Source: Bacteroidales bacterium | GTDB taxonomy: Bacteria > Bacteroidota > Bacteroidia > Bacteroidales > PUMT01 | Direction of reading: 5' to 3' | Length of the DNA: 45,828 bases | Assembly: GCA_007132225.1 (NCBI GenBank) | Contig: SLPB01000143.1 | Coordinates: 1 to 45,828 of the forward strand | In this document: in pieces, positions 40,120-45,828 of the stretch | How positions within the stretch are numbered: the first letter of the stretch is position 1 | Layout of the letters: each line of letters begins with the position of its first letter | Notes under the pieces: model-generated | Database searches by the model: none | Seen by the model: the letters and a program-made list of their open reading frames with translations, nothing else | What the model was told of the DNA's origin: nothing | Made by a program: the position numbers and the translations under genes

Positions 40120-43100
40120 ATGAAAGCCTTAAAAAATGCAATGCCGGGTATGTGTCAAATTATACGGACTGGAGTATTTCTGGCTTTTATTTTATTACTC
40201 TCCGGCAATGATTTGATGGCTCAGGGTTTCGGGCGTACAAAACCCGGATACAAAACATTCAATTTCGAAGTTTACAAAACTCCTAATTTCGAAATATACC
40301 ACTATTTTGAAGACGACTCTGTGCTTCATGAGATAGCCCAGATGAGTGAAAAGTGGTATTACAGGCATGCCCGGGTGCTTAATGATACAATAAAGGAGCT
40401 CAACCCCCTTATTATTTATGAAAATCATCCGGACTTTCAGCAAACCACTGCTATCAGCAGTATGATTGGAATTGGTACAGGCGGAGTGACAGAATCACTA
40501 AAAAACAGGGTTATCATGCCTGTTCTGGAGACAAACGCCCAGACAGACCATGTACTTGGTCACGAACTGGTACATGCCTTCCAGTTTAACCAGCTCCTGA
40601 GAGGAGATACACTTAATAATTACTCACTCAGGGATATCCCCTTATGGATGATCGAGGGCATGGCAGAGTATCTGTCCATAGGCAGCATAGATGCAAATAC
40701 AGCCATGTGGATGCGTGATGCAATTATTAATGACGATTTCCCAACCTTGAAAGAGATGTCCCGCGGATTTACATATTTTCCATACAGGTGGGGTCATGCT
40801 TTCTGGGCTTTTGTCGGAAGGACATGGGGAGACGATATGATCAACCCCCTGTTTCTTGCAACAGCAAGAGTTGGATATGAAAGGGCAATTGAGAATATGC
40901 TGGGAATGAAGGCCAGCGAATTTTCAGAGCTCTGGAAAAATTCCTACAAGATGCACTATGAGGAGTTGCTGAAAAACACGGACAGTGAAATGTCCGGCAC
41001 AAAACTAATTTTCGGTGAAACTGCAGGTAACATGAATGTGTCGCCATCCATCAGTCCAAGTGGTGAATATGTAGCTTTTTTTTCGGAAAAAAATGTTTTC
41101 ACCCTGGATCTTTTCATAGCCAGCACAAAAGACGGTAAAGTCCACAGATCATTGACAAGCTCATCACGGGATTCGGACATAGATGGTTATAATTTTCTTG
41201 AATCCATTGGCACATGGTCACCTGACAGCCGTTATTTTGCATATGTTGCAGAAAAGAAAGGCAAGAGCCACATCCTTATAGCGGACATAGACCGCCCTAG
41301 AAGAACCAGGGAGATAGCAATTCCGGGAGTTCCCTTTGTAAATAATCCCTCATGGTCACCCGATGGCAGATACCTGGTAATGACAGGCCTTGTCAGGGGC
41401 AGAAACAACCTCTATATCTATGACATGGAGACCAGGGAAGTGAGTCAGCTGACAAACGACAGGTATTCATACGTACACCCCTCCTGGTCACCCGATGGCC
41501 GGCATATAGTGTTTGCAACTGACAGAAAGCAGCCCGGTGACGATACAAAAGCTGTAAGCTATAAGTTCAACATAGGGCTTATTGATATTCAAAATAATAA
41601 TGAGCTTAGGGTACTGCCTTTGTTCAGAGGTGCAGATAACGTCAACCCGGTTTTTTCAGCAGATGGTGAATCAATCTTTTTTCTTTCAAACAGTGATGGA
41701 TTCAGAAACCTTTACAGATATAAACTGGATAACAGTAATTTGTACCGAACAACAAATTATCCGACAGGAATAAGCGGTATAACCTCCCTCTCACCGGCCA
41801 TAAGTATTGCCAGAGAAACAGGCATGCTTGTATATTCATATTACATGAATGGAAATCATACCATCTATTCGGCATTTCAGGAAGATTTCAATGAAGAGCC
41901 GGTTGATCCTGAAAAGGTTGACATGCTTGCAGCTACACTTGCACCTTTTCAACGTGTTGCTGTTAACATTGTGGACAGGCACATTGCAGACAATGAAAAA
42001 TTTATTAAGTACCCTTCCGATTCATTTACAGTGGAGCAGTATAAACCCAGGTTTCAACTTGATTATATCGGTAACACAGGCGGTGTAGGAGTTTCAGTAA
42101 ACACCTATTACGGAACAGGAATGGCAGGGGGAGTGAATATGCTTTTTTCTGATATGCTCGGTGATAATAGCCTCTTTGCAGCTGTTGCTGTGAACGGTGA
42201 AATTTATGATTTTGGGGGCATGGTATCCTACCTGAACCAGAAAAGGAAAATTAACTGGGGAGGGACTATTTCACACATTCCTTACCGCTCTGCATCGATT
42301 GGGATGGAGCCGGATACATTATGGTTAAATGATCAGGAATTTATACCGGGTATTAACTATAAGCTATATAATATCAGAACCTTTGAAGACCAGGCCGCCC
42401 TGTTTGCATATTATCCATTCTCCACCTCCAGGAGAATGGAGATCGGAGGTTCATTTGCACGTTACTATTACAGAATAGATGCTTTTAATAATTTTTACGA
42501 TAATTTCGGAAGATACATGGGAGAATCAATAGACCGGAACCTCGATGCCCCGTCCGGTTTTAACCTGGGTAAAACAACCCTGGCCTATGTTGGAGACAAT
42601 TCATATTTTGGAATGGCTTCACCCATGAGGGGGCACAGGTACCGGATACAGGGAGAAAAATATTTTGGCAGACTTGAGTTTTATCAGTTCCTGGCTGACT
42701 ACAGGCAATACTATTTCCAAAATCCTCTGAGTTTTGCATTCAGATTATATCATAGTGGCCGCTACGGGCCAACTGCCCAGAATAACCTATTTTATCCTAT
42801 GTACCTTGGTTATCCCGGCCTGGTAAGAGGATACGGCTCACAACAGTTTTATCAGCTTCATTCATTCCAGAATACCGATTTCTCAATTAATGAACTGATT
42901 GGTACAAGGATGGCACTTGCAAATTTTGAAGTCAGGCTGCCATTTACCGGTCCCGAACAGCTGGCAGTTATAAAATCAGGATTCCTTTTTACCGAATTGG
43001 CACTGTTTTTGGATGCCGGTGTCGCATGGACCAGTACAACGAGGCCAACCCTCGATATCAAGGATATGTCAGCAGATACAAGGTTCCCGGTATTCAGCAC

Positions 43101-43224
43101 AGGATTATCTCTCAGGGTCAATCTTTTCGGAGCAATGATAATTGAGCCATACTATGCTTTTCCCTTCCAGAGAGAAGGGATAAAAGGAGGAATCCTTGGT
43201 GTTAACTTTATTCCCGGCTGGTAG
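40120..43224 (+). CDS. HExxH metallopeptidase / TolB-like beta-propeller / Omp85-like barrel fusion protein
   Basis: The 1034-residue protein carries a signal peptide (hydrophobic core about 17-30, cleavage near MAQG). A peptidase-MA-like domain follows with the zinc motif HELVH (His148, Glu149, His152) and a downstream WMIEGMAEYLS (Glu179/Glu183) as third-ligand candidates. Residues about 300-600 hold a WD40-like/TolB propeller with blade motifs SISPSGEYVAF, WSPDSRYFAY, SWSPDGRYLVM, SWSPDGRHIVF and FSADGESIFFL. From about 660 the protein is beta-strand rich. It contains the Omp85 loop signature LVRGYGS (901-907) and the late-strand pattern ANFEVRLPF with LFLDAGVAW, as in surface antigen (D15) barrels. 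It is thus probably an outer membrane protein carrying a periplasmic protease and propeller. The C-terminus ends in Trp. Function is unknown; it may process or secrete a substrate. Confidence 0.85.
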   Translation: MKALKNAMPGMCQIIRTGVFLAFILLLSGNDLMAQGFGRTKPGYKTFNFEVYKTPNFEIYHYFEDDSVLHEIAQMSEKWYYRHARVLNDTIKELNPLIIYENHPDFQQTTAISSMIGIGTGGVTESLKNRVIMPVLETNAQTDHVLGHELVHAFQFNQLLRGDTLNNYSLRDIPLWMIEGMAEYLSIGSIDANTAMWMRDAIINDDFPTLKEMSRGFTYFPYRWGHAFWAFVGRTWGDDMINPLFLATARVGYERAIENMLGMKASEFSELWKNSYKMHYEELLKNTDSEMSGTKLIFGETAGNMNVSPSISPSGEYVAFFSEKNVFTLDLFIASTKDGKVHRSLTSSSRDSDIDGYNFLESIGTWSPDSRYFAYVAEKKGKSHILIADIDRPRRTREIAIPGVPFVNNPSWSPDGRYLVMTGLVRGRNNLYIYDMETREVSQLTNDRYSYVHPSWSPDGRHIVFATDRKQPGDDTKAVSYKFNIGLIDIQNNNELRVLPLFRGADNVNPVFSADGESIFFLSNSDGFRNLYRYKLDNSNLYRTTNYPTGISGITSLSPAISIARETGMLVYSYYMNGNHTIYSAFQEDFNEEPVDPEKVDMLAATLAPFQRVAVNIVDRHIADNEKFIKYPSDSFTVEQYKPRFQLDYIGNTGGVGVSVNTYYGTGMAGGVNMLFSDMLGDNSLFAAVAVNGEIYDFGGMVSYLNQKRKINWGGTISHIPYRSASIGMEPDTLWLNDQEFIPGINYKLYNIRTFEDQAALFAYYPFSTSRRMEIGGSFARYYYRIDAFNNFYDNFGRYMGESIDRNLDAPSGFNLGKTTLAYVGDNSYFGMASPMRGHRYRIQGEKYFGRLEFYQFLADYRQYYFQNPLSFAFRLYHSGRYGPTAQNNLFYPMYLGYPGLVRGYGSQQFYQLHSFQNTDFSINELIGTRMALANFEVRLPFTGPEQLAVIKSGFLFTELALFLDAGVAWTSTTRPTLDIKDMSADTRFPVFSTGLSLRVNLFGAMIIEPYYAFPFQREGIKGGILGVNFIPGW

Positions 43225-43228
43225 TCCT

Positions 43229-44866
43229 TTATTCTCCCAGTAGCTCCATTACAGGTTCTCCGGTGGCAAACGGGGGCGCCGGAATATTCAACAAACGGGA
43301 TATTGTAGGTGCAATATCAGTCACACTAACCTTCCTGTTTATGCTTTTATTTTCCGTATTCCAGCCATAAAAAACCAGGGGTACATGCTGATCATATGAA
43401 ATAAGCTTTAGCTGATCATCAATAAAGCTTCTTTCATACCAACCCTGCTGTAAATAAATCATTACATCACCGGAACGCATCGGATGATAGCCTGCCTGGA
43501 TTCTTGCAGATATTCCATCTCTGAAATAGTTTCTTGATAGTACATCATCGGTCACACTTCCTGCAATTCCGGTAAACTGGTTTAAAAACCTGGATACCCT
43601 GCCCTGTATTTCACTAAATGGTATATTATTATCTTCAATAAACTTGTGATTCAGGTAAATCATACCTGCATTATAGTGACTAATCCAGTCTCCCGGACCA
43701 TAAAAAATATTAAGATAACTTCTAAGCAACGATATGGCCATAGCCGGGCTGAAGGTTCCACCAGGTATCCTGGCATATTCATTGTATGATGATGGATAAG
43801 AAACAGCAGAATCAGATGTCAGAAAAACAAGAACCTGGGATTTTCCGTAATGTCTGTCAAGAAAATCCAGAAAATAAGCTATATCTTCATCAAGCCTTAA
43901 ATAGGCATCCTGAAGCTCCGGTGAAAAGGTCCCATACTGGCTGTCTATTTCACCGGTAGCTGAAAAACCTATATTAAGCATATCAGTATGGCTACCTGCA
44001 CCAAGTTTTTCATTAATAATAAGGCTTATGGCAAAATCCTTTGTAATGGTATTGCTGTAAGGAGTGGCCCTGATTAGTCCGTAATCTTCTTTCCTTCGGC
44101 TAAGCCGTTTAAAATTATAACTGAAAGGTTGATCGTCCTTACCCTTGTTTATGCCGAAATATGAAGAAGCCTCCAGCAGTGGTTCCCATGTGCGATCCAG
44201 GTAAGTATCGGGAAGCCTGACTGAATTAAACTCAGTTACCCATTCAGGCAGGGAATCAAGATAAAAACTACTGCTCATCCATAAGCCGTTAGTATCATCA
44301 AACCACCATGCTGCATTAGCTGAAAAGCCACCTGACAGTACAGCGGCACCATCATTCATGGCCACTGAATATACCCGGGATTTGAAATTGCTTGCCTTTC
44401 GGAGTTCATCACCAACGGTAGAATTTAACATTCCCGAAGGTGATCTCCTGCCATTCACAAATGAACCGCCTATGGCAGCTGCATCCTGATCAACTGTAGC
44501 GGACCGGATATCATTTTTACCCCTGTCATACCAGTGATCGGCTATTATACCATGGGAAGAGGGATTTGCGCCCGTAAAGATAGTAGCATAACCGGGAGAT
44601 GATTGATTGATAAGATAATCATACCTCAAATTATTAAAGGTGCTGCCTTCAGTAACGAGCCTTTTGAATCCGTCATCGCCAAACATGTTCCACATCCGCG
44701 TAATATAGTCATAACGCATTTTATCTACCACAATGCCAACAACAAGATCCGGGCCAGGGGACAAAGGAAAGGTGCCGGCACATATGGGCCGGGTAAATAA
44801 GGAGCAACTTAAAAAGCACAAAAAGGCAACTTTCACAAATGGATTGAAGAGGTTTTTAATAAACAT
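43229..44866 (-). CDS. Alkaline phosphatase-fold protein (PafA-like) with altered metal site
   Basis: The 545-residue exported protein (signal peptide to about residue 30) follows the Bacteroidota PafA family from VVGIVVDKMRYDY (Asp48) through SSPGYATIFTGANPSSHGII to YDQHVPLVFYGW (His494) and the closing VTDIAPTISRLLNIPAP. Several positions that bind the two metals in PafA are changed. The usual STDxVGH segment reads SATGEIDS (Gly305, Ser309), and the usual TADHG reads TSDSA (Ser353). The nucleophile region has Ser89/Ser90 where PafA has Thr. Only Asp48, Asp352 and His494 remain as likely ligands, so normal phosphatase activity is doubtful. It is convergent with the Omp85 fusion gene across 4 nt. 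It could be a binding protein or have a different metal chemistry. Confidence 0.82.
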   Translation of the reverse strand: MFIKNLFNPFVKVAFLCFLSCSLFTRPICAGTFPLSPGPDLVVGIVVDKMRYDYITRMWNMFGDDGFKRLVTEGSTFNNLRYDYLINQSSPGYATIFTGANPSSHGIIADHWYDRGKNDIRSATVDQDAAAIGGSFVNGRRSPSGMLNSTVGDELRKASNFKSRVYSVAMNDGAAVLSGGFSANAAWWFDDTNGLWMSSSFYLDSLPEWVTEFNSVRLPDTYLDRTWEPLLEASSYFGINKGKDDQPFSYNFKRLSRRKEDYGLIRATPYSNTITKDFAISLIINEKLGAGSHTDMLNIGFSATGEIDSQYGTFSPELQDAYLRLDEDIAYFLDFLDRHYGKSQVLVFLTSDSAVSYPSSYNEYARIPGGTFSPAMAISLLRSYLNIFYGPGDWISHYNAGMIYLNHKFIEDNNIPFSEIQGRVSRFLNQFTGIAGSVTDDVLSRNYFRDGISARIQAGYHPMRSGDVMIYLQQGWYERSFIDDQLKLISYDQHVPLVFYGWNTENKSINRKVSVTDIAPTISRLLNIPAPPFATGEPVMELLGE

Positions 44867-44914
44867 ATTAAATTTAAGTTTTTATTTATCTTAAGATATA
44901 CAAATTTCGATTCA

Positions 44915-45828
44915 CTAAAGATCGGAAATAATAATTTGCCTGCTGGTAAAGTCACCGCCAATCTTCATAACAACCATATATAGACCGGGTTTGACATCTT
45001 CAATATTAAAGGTCATCAAAGCATCACCCTGTTCAATCCTTCCTTCAAATAGCAGCTTAACCTTACGTCCTGCGGAGTCATAGAGACTAATACGGGCAAA
45101 ACCTGCAGCGGCAAGAAAAATTTCCAAATTGATTATTTCACCTGCAGGCACCGGAAAAACATTTAGGACGGGTTCATTGTTGATGACAGGGTTCGTTGAA
45201 CTTGTATCAAGAGGAACCAATTCGGCATCAAGCCTCAGGAGGTCGCGATTTTGCACTGTGTATCCCTTTACTGTTTTACTATAATACCCACGGCCCGAAA
45301 ACTTCAAATCATAGGTTCCCTGCTCAATAAGTCTGAAATATGTTCCATTTAGTGAATCCGTATTTATAAATGAATTATCAGTATCATGTGACAGCAACTC
45401 AACTTTAGCCAAAACAGGTTCTCCCGTATTAGCATCCGTTACTTTTCCTCTTATTCCAAACATTGCCTGCTCCATAAAATTCAACAAAGACCTCCGGTTA
45501 TATTCCCAGTAACCGGACAGTGTTTCAGGAGGGGGATGCTTTTTATTGCTTATCTCCATTGTCACTTCTCTGCCGGAAGCAAAATATGTAACAAAGTCCT
45601 GCCTCCCTCCCGATATTGGATACCATTGATAGCCATTTGTAACACCTCCCAGAAACGTCATGTAGCCTTGCGGACTATAATGCATGGCAGTGTCGGCATA
45701 TTCCCGGCAAATATATTCAAACCACCCGTCATCGGGATGTCTTCTTTCCCAAAAATCCCACGGATAATTAATTACTTCCTGGCCTCCATGTATATTGGCA
45801 GACAGGACAAACTGATTTTCATTCATAA
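44915..45828 (-). CDS. M14 zinc carboxypeptidase with T9SS sorting tail, 5' part outside the window
   Basis: Only the C-terminal part of at least 303 residues is visible; the frame continues past the window edge, and its first Met here is internal. It shows the end of an M14 carboxypeptidase domain: SANIHGGQEVINYPWD with the third zinc ligand His (visible residue 13) and VTMEISNKKHPP with the catalytic Glu (visible residue 91). A carboxypeptidase regulatory-like beta-sandwich follows (about 123-215, GIRGKVTDANTGEP). The last 80 residues form a type A T9SS sorting domain (NVFPVPAGEIINLEI, LYDSAGRKV, KPGLYMVVM). It is therefore probably secreted to the cell surface or outside to digest peptides. 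It implies that a T9SS is encoded elsewhere in the genome. Confidence 0.9.
   Translation of the reverse strand, partial: MNENQFVLSANIHGGQEVINYPWDFWERRHPDDGWFEYICREYADTAMHYSPQGYMTFLGGVTNGYQWYPISGGRQDFVTYFASGREVTMEISNKKHPPPETLSGYWEYNRRSLLNFMEQAMFGIRGKVTDANTGEPVLAKVELLSHDTDNSFINTDSLNGTYFRLIEQGTYDLKFSGRGYYSKTVKGYTVQNRDLLRLDAELVPLDTSSTNPVINNEPVLNVFPVPAGEIINLEIFLAAAGFARISLYDSAGRKVKLLFEGRIEQGDALMTFNIEDVKPGLYMVVMKIGGDFTSRQIIISDL

Noticed and set aside
1-45828. CRISPR arrays, insertion sequences, prophage, rRNA or tRNA genes
   Set aside because: I saw no regularly spaced repeats, transposase or integrase motifs, or structured RNA gene patterns on either strand by reading; no search tool was run.

Overview
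The window is chromosomal DNA of a Bacteroidota (Bacteroidetes) bacterium, most likely an anaerobic or microaerophilic marine or sediment lineage near Bacteroidales/Marinilabiliales. The phylum call rests on several things: gldD/gldE next to ssb, DUF3078, DUF4924 and DUF6089 family proteins, the uppS-bamA-ompH-ompH-murI block, a type IX secretion (T9SS) C-terminal tail, starts without a regular Shine-Dalgarno, and repeated matches to the Bacteroidetes -7 promoter element TAnnTTTG. A two-subunit 2-oxoacid:ferredoxin oxidoreductase (korAB) suggests low-oxygen metabolism. I see no rRNA, tRNA, CRISPR array, transposase or integrase. The region reads as a mostly core chromosome with a few unusual proteins.

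Layout. 1-2.3 kb: a universal stress protein behind a three-copy inverted/direct repeat, then an exported TPR protein. 2.3-6.3 kb (minus): ssb, gldE, gldD, a Sfp-type phosphopantetheinyl transferase and pcrB. 6.6-8.8 kb (plus): an HU-like protein, a 30-residue basic ribosomal-type protein and ribonuclease G; mutY, often found between ssb and HU in this phylum, is absent. 8.9-11 kb: dsbD. 11.1-13.7 kb (minus): lnt and an EamA transporter. 13.9-16.9 kb (minus): a Tat-exported lipoprotein Gfo/Idh/MocA oxidoreductase and an upstream gene fusing a NapC/NirT tetraheme cytochrome to a SUMF1-fold domain. 17.2-20.5 kb: a PlsC-type acyltransferase, a flavin reductase-like protein and a DUF3078 outer membrane protein. 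20.6-27.5 kb (minus): pdxJ, an alpha/beta hydrolase, manA, engB, prs, rplY, pth, hslR-like and DUF4924. 27.5-36.1 kb (plus): CBS-ACT protein, nadK, two DUF6089 proteins, uppS, bamA, two Skp/OmpH chaperones and murI, an envelope-biogenesis run. 36.5-39.9 kb (plus): korA, korB and a PrcB-like lipoprotein. 40.1-45.8 kb: a very large exported protein with an HExxH peptidase head, a TolB-like propeller and an Omp85-like barrel; facing it an alkaline-phosphatase-fold protein missing several metal ligands; and the 3' part of a T9SS-exported M14 carboxypeptidase cut by the window edge.

Most genes serve envelope building (Lnt, UppS, BamA, Skp, MurI, PcrB, GldD/E), translation (L25, Pth, Hsp15, EngB) and cofactor or nucleotide supply (PdxJ, NadK, Prs). 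The parts most worth following up are the cytochrome-SUMF1 fusion with its Tat oxidoreductase neighbour, the peptidase-propeller-Omp85 fusion, and the phosphatase-like protein with a damaged metal site. All function calls come from reading motifs; no database search was run.
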